Shown one piece after another: positions 8,581 through 16,631 of a stretch of DNA of 64,000 nucleotides. The translations under genes and the position numbers were made by a program. The notes below the pieces were generated by a model. That model saw nothing but the letters and a program-made list of their open reading frames with translations, ran no database searches and was not told the DNA's origin. The DNA is taken from assembly GCA_001885315.1 (NCBI GenBank), contig MLPZ01000011.1:1-64000 (forward strand), given 5' to 3'. The stretch is from Treponema sp. CETP13 (GTDB lineage: Bacteria; Spirochaetota; Spirochaetia; Treponematales; Treponemataceae). Numbering within the stretch: the first letter of the stretch is position 1; each line of letters begins with the position of its first letter.

Positions 8581-8609
8581 AGTATAACAAGTAAAACCTG
8601 ATATTTCAA
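8581..8609 (-). promoter_or_regulatory. promoter of the exchanger gene, partly within a tandem repeat
   Basis: The minus strand reads TTGAAA (8609-8604), exactly 17 bases, then TATACT (8586-8581). The -35 and the spacer are made by the first unit of the 30-base direct repeat. The +1 would lie at about 8574, three bases from the ATG. Confidence 0.68.
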
Positions 8610-8656
8610 TCAAATAACAAGTAAAACCTGATATTTCAATCAAATACCAAGTAAAG
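8586..8656. repeat. 30-base tandem direct repeat, 2.3 copies
   Basis: Two identical 30-base units (8586-8615 and 8616-8645) are followed by a degenerate partial third copy. They fill the whole gap between the feoB stop and the exchanger promoter. Each unit carries a TTGAAA -35 box on the minus strand, but only the unit nearest the gene is followed by a good -10. Because 30 is divisible by three, the repeat also extends the reading frame, which explains a false N-terminal extension with two copies of EISGFTCY. Confidence 0.95.
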
Positions 8657-8661
8657 GGAAA

Positions 8662-10701
8662 CTAACCTAATAACCAATGAGCAGGAAAAGAAATTAAAAA
8701 TGCCATAATCCATGCTATAACTGTTTCAAAAATAACCGCTTCAAAGGCTCCACGATGACCAATTTCTTGGCGCATAACAGAAAACGTTGCAACACAAGGC
8801 ATATAAAGTAATATAAACACCAAAAAAGGAATCGAACTAGCCGAAGTAAGAACAGTCATAAGGGCCGCTGAAAGAGCAGAACCTGAAGCCCCAAACAACA
8901 CAGCAAGAGTACTTACAACAGTCTCTTTTGCTGCAATACCTGTTATAAGGGCAGTAGACAAACGCCAATCATCAAAGCCAAGTGGTCTAAATATTGGTGA
9001 AATAAATGAACCAATAAAGGCAAGAATACTGTTTGAGGTATCTTTTACAAGATTCAGACGAATATCAAAATTACGTAAAAACCATATAACAATTGTAGCC
9101 CAAAAAATCACCGTAAAGGCTTTTTGTAAAAAATCCCATGCTTTTTCACGAATATGCAAAAACATTGTTTTAGCTGTGGGTAATCGATATGAAGGTAATT
9201 CCATTACAAAAGGAACCGGTTTCCCTTTAAAAATAGTAACTTTCAAAAATAAGGCTGCCAAAATAGAAACAAAAATACCAAAAACATACAAAAAAATCAT
9301 CACGAGCGCTGCTCGTCGCGGGAAAAAGGTTATCGAAAGTAATGAATACACTGGCAATTTTGCACTACAACTCATAAAAGGGGTAATAAAAATAGTCATT
9401 TTCCTATCTCGACGACTAGAAATAGTACGAGTAGCTAGAATCGCAGGAACAGAACAACCAAATCCAATTAACATTGGAACAATGGATTTACCAGAAAGCC
9501 CTATTTTTCTCAATGTAGAATCCATCACAAAAGCAACACGAGCCATGTATCCTGAATCTTCTAATACAGATAAGAAGAAAAATAATACCAGAATCGTTGG
9601 TAAAAAAGAAAGAACACTACCAACTCCCGCACAAACTCCATCTATCAAAAGGGAATGTATAACAGGATTTATTCCATACAAAATTAAGGCTTTATCAATA
9701 CCACTAACTATAAAATCTATGAAAAAACCAAACCAATTACTTAAGAACGCCCCAAAAACATTAAATGTAAGCCAAAAAACAATAGCCATAATGGAAAAAA
9801 ACACAGGAATACCTAAATATTCATGTGTAAACAACTTATCAAGCTTTACAGACAGCTCTTGTCCTTTTGTGCCCGATACAGTATGTACCGTATTTTCAGT
9901 AATTTTCTCGATATATGCATAGCGCATATCAGCAATTGCACTTTCACAATCAACATTCAATTCTTGTTCTAGTTCATCTTTTATATGATAAATAATTTCT
10001 AATTCATTTTCATTTAATTCAAGCTGCTTAGCAATTATTGCATCACCTTCGATTAATTTTGATGCAGCAAATCGTGCTGGAAAATCTTTTAGAGCTGCAT
10101 TTGCTTCTACAACATGAGCGAGCGAGTGAATTGCACGATGAACAGAACCCGTGCAAAAATCTATTTTTTTTGGTTTTTCATGCTGTAATGCAATATCCAT
10201 AACACGATTTGCAAGTTCAGATATTCCAGAACCTTTATTTGCCGCAATGGGAACAGCTTGAAGTTCGATAGCCTTAGAAAAGGCTTCTATATCAATTGAA
10301 TTTCCTGCAGCCAAAACTTCATCCATCATGTTTAAAGCTAAAACCATTGGTAATTGCATTTCCATAAGCTGTAATGTAAGGTACAAGTTTCTTTGAATAT
10401 TTGTCGCATCAATAATGTTAATTATTGCATCTGGTTTATCATGAATTAAAAAATCACGTGTAACACATTCTTCTGTAGTATAAGGGGAAAGCGAATAAAT
10501 CCCCGGCAAATCTACCAACTCAACTTCATAGCCATGATTATCTGCAGGATGAATATATTGATGTTTTACCATCCCTGTCTTTCGCTCTACTGTAACACCT
10601 GGAAAATTCCCAACATGTTGATTATTACCGGTTAATTGATTAAAAAGAGTTGTTTTTCCGGCATTCTGATTTCCAATAAGTGCAATAGTAATTTTATTCA
10701 T
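8662..10701 (-). CDS. feoB: ferrous iron transport protein B
   Basis: A 679-residue inner-membrane Fe2+ transporter. The N-terminal G domain has GNQNAGKTTLFNQLTG (G1), DLPGIYSL (G3) and NMMDE (G4). A helical spacer follows, then two Gate-type membrane halves with the Cys-containing segments IGFGCSVPAI and SCSAKLPVY. FeoB imports Fe2+ under anoxic or iron-poor conditions. Its ATG overlaps the end of feoA by eight bases (ATGAATAA), indicating translational coupling. No terminator is visible after the stop at 8662, so some transcripts may read into the exchanger gene. Confidence 0.96.
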   Translation of the reverse strand: MNKITIALIGNQNAGKTTLFNQLTGNNQHVGNFPGVTVERKTGMVKHQYIHPADNHGYEVELVDLPGIYSLSPYTTEECVTRDFLIHDKPDAIINIIDATNIQRNLYLTLQLMEMQLPMVLALNMMDEVLAAGNSIDIEAFSKAIELQAVPIAANKGSGISELANRVMDIALQHEKPKKIDFCTGSVHRAIHSLAHVVEANAALKDFPARFAASKLIEGDAIIAKQLELNENELEIIYHIKDELEQELNVDCESAIADMRYAYIEKITENTVHTVSGTKGQELSVKLDKLFTHEYLGIPVFFSIMAIVFWLTFNVFGAFLSNWFGFFIDFIVSGIDKALILYGINPVIHSLLIDGVCAGVGSVLSFLPTILVLFFFLSVLEDSGYMARVAFVMDSTLRKIGLSGKSIVPMLIGFGCSVPAILATRTISSRRDRKMTIFITPFMSCSAKLPVYSLLSITFFPRRAALVMIFLYVFGIFVSILAALFLKVTIFKGKPVPFVMELPSYRLPTAKTMFLHIREKAWDFLQKAFTVIFWATIVIWFLRNFDIRLNLVKDTSNSILAFIGSFISPIFRPLGFDDWRLSTALITGIAAKETVVSTLAVLFGASGSALSAALMTVLTSASSIPFLVFILLYMPCVATFSVMRQEIGHRGAFEAVIFETVIAWIMAFLISFPAHWLLG

Positions 10702-11113
10702 TGTTTTCTCGGGGCTCTTCGCGATTCACAGCAGTACGAACTCCACGATGAAAACCTATTCCATGCCGGAACCCAAGCCCACGTCTGGAACCAAACCTTT
10801 TTTGCCTTCCAAGCTGCTTGCCTTTCTGATTTCTATTTGCACACATTGCCTTGCAAGTTTTACAAGATCCATTGCATGGAATCCATACTGACTCATCTAA
10901 TATTTGTATTTTTTCTGCTTCTTCACGTCGAAGAGTCAATTCATATCGTCGTATACATAATTCTATAGGATCTCCCAAAGGAGCAACCTTTCTAACCAAT
11001 ATTGGGGTTCCAGGTGTTAACCCCATATCTAGCAAGTGTCTTCGTAAAGCACCTGACCCTCCAACAGCCGAAATTCTGCCTTTTTGACCTGGTTTTAGAC
11101 TCGCTAGATTCAT
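10694..11113 (-). CDS. feoA: FeoA domain protein with Cys-rich and Arg/Gly-rich tail
   Basis: The first 75 residues form a FeoA (SH3-like) domain with LKPGQKGRISAVGG and LLDMGLTPGTPI. FeoA proteins assist FeoB in Fe2+ uptake on the cytoplasmic side. The 139-residue product is nearly twice the usual FeoA length: after the domain comes CNGSCKTCKAMC (four Cys in C-x3-C-x2-C-x3-C) and a basic Arg/Gly-rich stretch. GGAGGG just upstream supports the ATG at 11113; the longer frame to 11146 is rejected. It is the first gene of feoAB. The tail might replace a FeoC-type Fe-S or metal-sensing protein, which is inference. Confidence 0.9.
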   Translation of the reverse strand: MNLASLKPGQKGRISAVGGSGALRRHLLDMGLTPGTPILVRKVAPLGDPIELCIRRYELTLRREEAEKIQILDESVWIPCNGSCKTCKAMCANRNQKGKQLGRQKRFGSRRGLGFRHGIGFHRGVRTAVNREEPRENNE

Positions 11114-11145
11114 GCATCCCTCCGAAATAAAATATGTTATATTCA

Positions 11146-11180
11146 ACTAATATATTAGTCATTTCAGAAATTTAAGTCAA
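11146..11180 (-). promoter_or_regulatory. feoAB promoter with overlapping operator-like dyad
   Basis: The minus strand has TTGACT (11180-11175), 17 bases, TAATAT (11157-11152). A perfect 14-bp palindrome ACTAATATATTAGT (11146-11159) covers the -10. A metal-dependent repressor (Fur or DtxR/TroR type) is the likely ligand given the iron-transport genes; the regulator itself is not in the window. Confidence 0.7.
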
Positions 11181-11203
11181 GCAAATTCAAATAATAATTT
11201 TTC

Positions 11204-11261
11204 TTGACATCTCAAAACTAATACTGTATTATCTTTATATATTACTGTGAAAAAAATCACA
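11204..11261 (+). promoter_or_regulatory. rex-serC-serA promoter and Rex-type operator
   Basis: TTGACA (11204-11209), 17 bases, TATTAT (11227-11232) is an almost consensus promoter. Just downstream, TGTGA-A6-TCACA (11246-11261) matches the Rex operator TTGTGAA-N4-TTCACAA in both half-sites. Its place at about +7 to +22 suits repression of the gene that follows, which encodes Rex, so autoregulation is likely. Confidence 0.85.
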
Positions 11262-11299
11262 ATATTATGCAAAGATTTGCAATAGAGAAAAGAAGGCTT

Positions 11300-11935
11300 A
11301 TGAAACCAATCCCTGAACCAACACGAAAAAGATTAATTCGTCTAGCACAACTTCTTTCCCAACAAAAGTTTAAACCATTAGATGAAACTCAAAATGAATT
11401 ACCTAAAACCATTACAAGTTTACGTATTCAGAAACTCACAGGATGGTCAAATGCAACAATTAGAAAAGATATTTCATATATGAATGTAAAATGCGGAGCA
11501 TCAAACGGTTATAAAATAGAAGAATTACACAGAGCAATTACAACTAAGCTAGGATTACAAATAGATGGTGATAAAAAACGATGTTGTATTGTTGGATTAG
11601 GAAAAATAGGCCAAGCACTGCTGGAATATGCAGGATTTGAAAATTCAAATTTTGAACTTGTGGCAGGATTTGATTCTAACGTAAATCGCACAGAAATTTT
11701 AACAGCCCCGTTTCCACTTTATACAACCTCATATATGAAAAGTGTTATTAAAGAACAGAACATAGAATACGCTATTCTTTCTGCACCAGAAAAAGAAGCC
11801 ACTGCTCTAGCAATTAAGCTTTCTGAAGCAGGAATAAAAGGAATTGTAAATTATACAAATGCATTAATTTCAGTTCCTCCAGGCATACCAGTCAAAAATG
11901 TAAGTATTATTAGCGCATTACAGAATCTTCTGTAA
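11300..11935 (+). CDS. rex: redox-sensing transcriptional repressor Rex
   Basis: A 211-residue protein. The N-terminal winged helix contains LTGWSNATIRKDISYM, close to the Rex recognition-helix signature. It is followed by an NAD(H)-binding Rossmann domain with CCIVGLGKIGQALLEY. Rex senses the NADH/NAD+ ratio and leaves DNA when NADH is high. The ATG at 11300 is preferred over 11267 because AGAAGG lies just before it and the length then fits the family. A Rex-type palindrome sits between the promoter and the gene. The gene is 27 bases from serC and on the same strand. Confidence 0.93.
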   Translation: MKPIPEPTRKRLIRLAQLLSQQKFKPLDETQNELPKTITSLRIQKLTGWSNATIRKDISYMNVKCGASNGYKIEELHRAITTKLGLQIDGDKKRCCIVGLGKIGQALLEYAGFENSNFELVAGFDSNVNRTEILTAPFPLYTTSYMKSVIKEQNIEYAILSAPEKEATALAIKLSEAGIKGIVNYTNALISVPPGIPVKNVSIISALQNLL

Positions 11936-11962
11936 TCACAATAAAAAAATAGGAGTTTTATT

Positions 11963-13066
11963 ATGGCAAGAGTAGTTAATTTTGCAGCAGGTCCTTCATG
12001 TTTACCCGAAGAAGTCTTAAAACAAGCTGCCAAAGAAATGTTGGATTGCAATGGATCCGGAATGGGAGTGAATGAAATGAGCCATCGTTCATCAACATTC
12101 CAAAAGATTTTCGATGAAACAGAAGCTCTCGTACGCGAGCTTATGAATGTTCCTGATAATTATAAAGTGTTATTTTTGCAAGGAGGTGCAAGTACCCAAT
12201 TTGCAATGATTCCACTTAATTTAGGAATAAAATATAACAAAGCTGCCTATGTTGATACTGGAACATGGTCAACAAAAGCAATTAAAGAAGCTAAACGATT
12301 TATAACAGTAGATACAATAGCAAGTTCAGCAGACAAAGGTTATAGCTATATTCCTAAAAATGTAGTATTTCAAGGTGACTATGATTATGCCCATATTACA
12401 CTTAATAACACCATAAAAGGTTCTCATTGGGAATACATTCCTGAAACAAACGGGATTCCTCTTGTTGCAGATATTTCAAGCTGCATTTTATCAGAGCCTC
12501 TAGATGTATCTAAATTTGGGGTTCTTTATGCTGGAGCTCAAAAAAACTTAGCACCTGCTGGTGTCACCCTAGTTATTATTCGCGAGGACCTTATTACCGA
12601 CAAGCCTCTTGATAAAACACCTCTTATGCTTACATATAAAACACATAGTGATAAAGGTTCTATGTTTAATACACCTCCTTGCTGGAATATCTACATGATG
12701 AATTTAAACCTTAAATGGATAAAAAAACTTGGTGGTGCAGAAGGTATGGCAAAACGTAATCACGAAAAGGCTGATCTTTTATACAATTATCTAGATAAAA
12801 GTGATTACTACTATGCAACGGTAGAAAAAGGTAGCCGCTCATTAATGAATGTGCCTTTTCTTACATACGAAAAAGATGAGGAAAAAGCAAAAAAAATAAA
12901 CAAATTATTTGTTTTGGGAGCTGAAAAAGAAGATATGTATAATTTGGCAGGACATCGAAGCGTTGGAGGAATGAGAGCATCTATCTACAATGCAATGGAT
13001 ATTAAAGGTGTTCAAAAACTGGTTAAATACATGGAAAAATTTGCTCAAGAAAATTTACGCAAATAA
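11963..13066 (+). CDS. serC: phosphoserine aminotransferase
   Basis: A 367-residue class V PLP-dependent aminotransferase that converts 3-phosphohydroxypyruvate and glutamate to phosphoserine. It starts with VVNFAAGPSCLPEEVL, contains LFLQGGASTQFAMIP near residue 70 and the PLP lysine in YAGAQKNLAPAG, and ends in the SVGGMRASIYNAM segment typical of SerC. The ribosome-binding site is AGGAG. It is cotranscribed between rex and serA, with short gaps. Phosphoserine phosphatase is not in the window. Confidence 0.96.
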   Translation: MARVVNFAAGPSCLPEEVLKQAAKEMLDCNGSGMGVNEMSHRSSTFQKIFDETEALVRELMNVPDNYKVLFLQGGASTQFAMIPLNLGIKYNKAAYVDTGTWSTKAIKEAKRFITVDTIASSADKGYSYIPKNVVFQGDYDYAHITLNNTIKGSHWEYIPETNGIPLVADISSCILSEPLDVSKFGVLYAGAQKNLAPAGVTLVIIREDLITDKPLDKTPLMLTYKTHSDKGSMFNTPPCWNIYMMNLNLKWIKKLGGAEGMAKRNHEKADLLYNYLDKSDYYYATVEKGSRSLMNVPFLTYEKDEEKAKKINKLFVLGAEKEDMYNLAGHRSVGGMRASIYNAMDIKGVQKLVKYMEKFAQENLRK

Positions 13067-13078
13067 AGGAAGTAAAAT

Positions 13079-14269
13079 ATGTATAAAATTCAAACTTTAA
13101 ATAAAATCTCTCCGATAGGATTAGCTGATTTTCCACGAGAAACATATGAGGTCGCTTCAGAGTTTCAAACACCAGATGCAATCTTACTTCGCTCGTTTAA
13201 AATGCACGATATGTTAATTCCAGAAACAGTAAAAGCTATTGGTCGTGCAGGAGCTGGAACAAATAACATTCCAATAGATAAAATGAGCGAAAAAGGAATT
13301 CCTGTTTTTAATACTCCTGGAGCAAATGCAAATGCTGTAAAAGAATTGGTACTCTGTGCGCTTCTTATGTCAAACCGTCCTATTGTCAAAGCAACAGAAT
13401 GGACAAAATCATTAATTGGAAAAGGGGATGAAATTCCAGCCCTTTGTGAAAAAGGGAAAAGTCAATTTAAAGGCCCAGAACTAAAAGGTAAAACACTCGG
13501 TGTAATTGGACTTGGTGCAATTGGTGCTCAAGTTGCTAATGCAGCAAGTGCTCTTAAAATGAATGTAATAGGCTATGATCCTTTTATTTCTGTTGATGCC
13601 GCCTGGTCCTTAAGTCGCAAAATTAAAAAAGAAACTAGCTTAGAAACATTACTTTCTAAAGTAGATTACATTACGATTCATGTACCACAAACCTCAGAAA
13701 CGAAAGGCCTTATCAATGCAGAACGCATTAAAGTAATGAAAAAAGGCATTCGTATTATAAACTTTGCTCGGGGTGGCCTTGTTGTTAACGCCGATATTAT
13801 CGAAGGTCTTAACAGCGGAATAATAGCTTCATTTATTACAGATTTTAGTGATGAAGATCTTTTAAAAACTGACAATGTTGTTTGCCTACCTCATATTGGG
13901 GCTTCAACTCCAGAAGCAGAAGATAACTGTGCTAAAATGGCTGTAAAAGAACTACGTGACTTTTTAGAAACAGGCGCAATCGAAAACTCTGTAAATTTCC
14001 CTCGTTGCACAATAGATTCCCCTCTCCCTAAAAACGGGACTCGTTTATGCATTTCTAACAAAAACGTTCCAAACATGGTAAGTCAAATAACATCGGAACT
14101 CGCTGGTAGGAATCAAAATATTTCTGGAATGATTAACAAAAACAGAAATGATTTAGCTTATAATATTATTGACATAGATGGAAAAGTAAAACCCGAAACC
14201 ATTAAAGAACTTCAAGGTATTAAAGAAGTAATAAATGTTCGTGCTATTTATGACAATGAAAAAGACTAA
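13079..14269 (+). CDS. serA: D-3-phosphoglycerate dehydrogenase
   Basis: A 396-residue NAD-dependent enzyme for the first committed step of serine synthesis. It has the NAD-binding LGVIGLGAIGAQVA, the catalytic Arg in NFARGGLVVN and the catalytic His in CLPHIGASTPEAED. A C-terminal ACT domain of about 70 residues (from SNKNVPNMVSQI) implies feedback by serine or another ligand. GGAAG precedes the ATG. As the last gene of rex-serC-serA it consumes NAD+, which gives a rationale for redox control by Rex. Confidence 0.95.
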   Translation: MYKIQTLNKISPIGLADFPRETYEVASEFQTPDAILLRSFKMHDMLIPETVKAIGRAGAGTNNIPIDKMSEKGIPVFNTPGANANAVKELVLCALLMSNRPIVKATEWTKSLIGKGDEIPALCEKGKSQFKGPELKGKTLGVIGLGAIGAQVANAASALKMNVIGYDPFISVDAAWSLSRKIKKETSLETLLSKVDYITIHVPQTSETKGLINAERIKVMKKGIRIINFARGGLVVNADIIEGLNSGIIASFITDFSDEDLLKTDNVVCLPHIGASTPEAEDNCAKMAVKELRDFLETGAIENSVNFPRCTIDSPLPKNGTRLCISNKNVPNMVSQITSELAGRNQNISGMINKNRNDLAYNIIDIDGKVKPETIKELQGIKEVINVRAIYDNEKD

Positions 14270-14278
14270 AGTCTCTTA

Positions 14279-14371
14279 GCATAAGGTGTATTACAAACAC
14301 ACCTTATGCTTTGTAAAAAACAACACGATTTGCGAAAAAATGCATACATTTCTAAACAAATCGTGTTTTTT
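14279..14371 (+). terminator. tandem hairpins after serA
   Basis: First an 11-bp perfect stem (14279-14289 with 14299-14309) without a strong T tail. Then a second 11-bp stem (14322-14332 with 14356-14366) followed by TTTTT. The second is the better rho-independent terminator of rex-serC-serA. Confidence 0.8.
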
Positions 14372-14445
14372 CGTTTAGTATCCCTTGCGTTAATTATTAT
14401 TTTATGGCATACTCGCCCCGAAAATTATCACAGGGAGAATGTTTT

Positions 14446-15300
14446 ATGAGCATACTAAAATGGAAAAATCTTAATTTGTTAAGAAATTTTCCAGGATCAA
14501 TTTCATTTGCTCTCTTTTTTATTGTCACATCATTATGTATAAGCTTTTATTTACCAGAAGAGACCCAAAAAGAAGACTTAATTAAAGCCCCAGAAGTAAC
14601 TACCACAAATCCTACGTTTACAACAAATGCGAAACTCCAAGAAGTTAGTTTTAAAAATTACAATAAGACTCTAGTAACAAATAATATTAATAGTAAATTA
14701 GCAGCTACAAAAAAACTAACAAAGGAATCATTAAATAATCAAGTATTACTTGTTTCTAAACAAGATGACTTAGGGCTTTTGTACTATAGACAGTTATCTT
14801 CACGTACAGAAGTAATTTCGTTTTATAGTAAGATTACTAATAACCGAGAGACAGCAATGGCTATTTTAGAATATGCCAATAAATATAATATTCCTGTCTC
14901 ACTAGCATTTGCCTTAGCATATTGTGAAAGTAATTATAACATACATGCAATCAACCGCAACACAAACAGTTCAATAGACAGAGGTTTATTTCAACTAAAT
15001 AGCAAATCTTTTCCGTATTTAGAAGAAGCTGATTTTTTTGATCCTTTTGTAAGTGCAAAACAAGGATTATCATTTCTACGATTTTGTTTAAACACAGCAG
15101 GTAATGAGATAGGAGCTCTGGCTATGTATAATGCAGGCCCAAACAGTGTAAGAGCAAACAGAACTCCTCAACAAACCTTAAACCATATTGCAAATATAAC
15201 TTCATATCAAAAAGGATTAGAAGAACTCTTCTCGAAAGAAATTCTAGCGTATAATGAACTACAAACACAACCTCTTATTGCTATGAATATTAATAAGTAA
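14446..15300 (+). CDS. lytic transglycosylase (SLT domain) with N-terminal membrane anchor
   Basis: The 284-residue protein has a hydrophobic segment at about residues 17-34 (signal anchor), a low-complexity linker and a C-terminal SLT/lysozyme-like domain from about residue 135. The catalytic Glu is in LAYCESNYN, followed by RGLFQLN and AMYNAGPNSVR. Such enzymes cleave peptidoglycan glycan strands in the periplasm; a role in envelope growth or flagellar passage is possible but not shown. An AGGGAGA site supports the ATG at 14446 rather than 14404. Its 3' end overlaps the convergent gene by 11 bases. Confidence 0.88.
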   Translation: MSILKWKNLNLLRNFPGSISFALFFIVTSLCISFYLPEETQKEDLIKAPEVTTTNPTFTTNAKLQEVSFKNYNKTLVTNNINSKLAATKKLTKESLNNQVLLVSKQDDLGLLYYRQLSSRTEVISFYSKITNNRETAMAILEYANKYNIPVSLAFALAYCESNYNIHAINRNTNSSIDRGLFQLNSKSFPYLEEADFFDPFVSAKQGLSFLRFCLNTAGNEIGALAMYNAGPNSVRANRTPQQTLNHIANITSYQKGLEELFSKEILAYNELQTQPLIAMNINK

Positions 15301-16003
15301 GCATTACTTGATTATTTTCTAAAAAAATACTTGCAAGGACTGCCGCTTTTTTTTCATCATTTTTTTTTGCGGCGTCATATAATTCTGCTGTTTCAGCAAT
15401 AAAATAGTATTGCAAATGTTTTTTATGTAATAAATGCATAAAACGAGAAGTAAGTTCAGATAATTGATTAGATGAAACTTGGGTATTCATTAATTTATCG
15501 TAGCAAAGAGGGAGAGAAAATCCTATTACATTTTCGCAATCTTTTATGCGACGAGCAGTATGATTCATTGCTTCTGAAAAGAGTTGTGCATAGTAAAAAC
15601 CTGCAAACTCTCCATCTATCATCTTATCTGCAGGATATGTATTTGATCCCCAAAAAGGCTTATCTTCAACACTTATCATGGGGACAAGATAAACTAAGAG
15701 GCCTATTTTCTCAGCTAATTTTATAAAATCGCGCAACTTAGCTAGATATGCTTCGTTAAACTTACCTTCTTCTGGCTCTACAACATTCCAATAAATAATC
15801 CAACGAATTAGGGAACAACCACGTTTCTTTATATCTTCAAAAGTAGACTCAGGGTCGGCTTCATCCAGTGAACAATAATATAGTGGTCTTGACGTATCTT
15901 CTGGTAATGAATTATCTAAAGTAAAGCCACGGATATTTATAAGCTCACCGTTTTGATTACAAATTTGCTTATCTTTTATTAGAATGGCTGGTTCGATTTT
16001 CAT
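15290..16003 (-). CDS. GH5-like TIM-barrel protein, probably non-catalytic
   Basis: The 237-residue protein begins like a clan GH-A glycosidase: a NQNGELINIRGFTLDN strand, then GCSLIRWIIYWNVVEPEEGKF and a helix followed by GLLVYLVPM. In GH5 enzymes a strand of the type VIGxxxxNEP carries the acid/base Glu; here the corresponding VIGFSLPLCYD lacks it, and the protein ends before the nucleophile strand. It is shorter than typical GH5 (300 or more). It may be a decayed enzyme or a binding protein. AAAGGA precedes the start; no signal peptide is visible. Confidence 0.6.
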   Translation of the reverse strand: MKIEPAILIKDKQICNQNGELINIRGFTLDNSLPEDTSRPLYYCSLDEADPESTFEDIKKRGCSLIRWIIYWNVVEPEEGKFNEAYLAKLRDFIKLAEKIGLLVYLVPMISVEDKPFWGSNTYPADKMIDGEFAGFYYAQLFSEAMNHTARRIKDCENVIGFSLPLCYDKLMNTQVSSNQLSELTSRFMHLLHKKHLQYYFIAETAELYDAAKKNDEKKAAVLASIFLENNQVMLTY

Positions 16004-16035
16004 AAAGAAATCCTTTTAATATACTAATATGAAAT

Positions 16036-16077
16036 AAAAAAAAAGGTCACTATAGTCTATAGACCAAGCGACCTTCT
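16036..16077 (-). terminator. rho-independent terminator of the PTS IIA gene
   Basis: The minus strand forms an AAGGTC/GACCTT stem with a long loop (arms 16075-16070 and 16048-16043) followed by nine T residues. Confidence 0.8.
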
Positions 16078-16093
16078 ATATCGAATTTTTGAC

Positions 16094-16540
16094 TTATTCA
16101 GTTAAAATTCTAATAACTTCAGCCTTATCTGTAGTTTTCAATATTTCTTGTCGCTTTTCTGCACTCTTAAATAAAAGGCTTACTTCAGCTAGAAATTGTA
16201 AATGAGGCCCTGTTTTATTAACAGGAGAAAGCGTCATAATAAAGATACGACATGGTTCTTGATCAAGCGAATCAAAATCAACAGGATTATCCGAAATACC
16301 TATACATGCAACTAAATCATCTACAGTATCAGTTTTTCCATGAGGAATAGCTATACCATGTTTCATACCGGTCGACATTTTGCGCTCTCTATCAAGAACA
16401 CATTCTCTTGCAGCGTCTTTATCTGTAACTTTACCTGCTGCAATGAGGAGTTCCAGCATTTCGTCAATAATTTCTTCTTTGTTTGTTCCCTTCAAATGAA
16501 GGTTTACTGTATCAGTAGTTAAAACGGTTCGTAAGTTCAT
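16094..16540 (-). CDS. PTS IIA component, fructose/nitrogen-regulatory type (PtsN-like)
   Basis: A single-domain 148-residue EIIA of the fructose/mannitol family. The phosphoryl-accepting histidine is His67 in HGIAIPHGKTD. No IIB or IIC domain is present here, so a regulatory PtsN-type role is more likely than sugar transport. In proteobacteria such a gene sits by rpoN and hpf; here those genes are 12-14 kb away. TTGACT-N17-TACACT (16575-16547) ends exactly six bases before the ATG and there is no Shine-Dalgarno sequence, so the mRNA should be leaderless. It is divergent from the next gene. Confidence 0.88.
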   Translation of the reverse strand: MNLRTVLTTDTVNLHLKGTNKEEIIDEMLELLIAAGKVTDKDAARECVLDRERKMSTGMKHGIAIPHGKTDTVDDLVACIGISDNPVDFDSLDQEPCRIFIMTLSPVNKTGPHLQFLAEVSLLFKSAEKRQEILKTTDKAEVIRILTE

Positions 16541-16546
16541 GGTTAC

Positions 16547-16625
16547 AGTGTAGTTCTAGTTATTGTAAAAGTCAAGCAAAAAACTTTATGATTTTCTCAA
16601 TTTTTTATTAAAAATATGGTACACT
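16547..16625. promoter_or_regulatory. divergent pair of leaderless-type promoters
   Basis: Minus strand: TTGACT (16575-16570), 17 bases, TACACT (16552-16547), six bases, ATG at 16540. Plus strand: extended -10 TGG-TACACT (hexamer 16620-16625), six bases, ATG at 16632, with no good -35. Both predicted +1 positions fall on the A of the start codon, and both genes lack a Shine-Dalgarno sequence. Confidence 0.72.
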
Positions 16626-16631
16626 ATATTT

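Noticed and set aside
8572-8643. N-terminal extension of the exchanger with repeated EISGFTCY
   Set aside because: It is encoded by the 30-base tandem repeat upstream of and within the promoter, so it would not be transcribed from that promoter.
9176-9922. 248-codon open frame antisense to feoB
   Set aside because: It is a shadow of the strongly conserved feoB frame; its composition is Lys/Thr/Ile-rich and matches no family.
14405-14430. Sigma-54 promoter before the transglycosylase gene
   Set aside because: A TGGCA core is present but the GC element at the right distance is missing.
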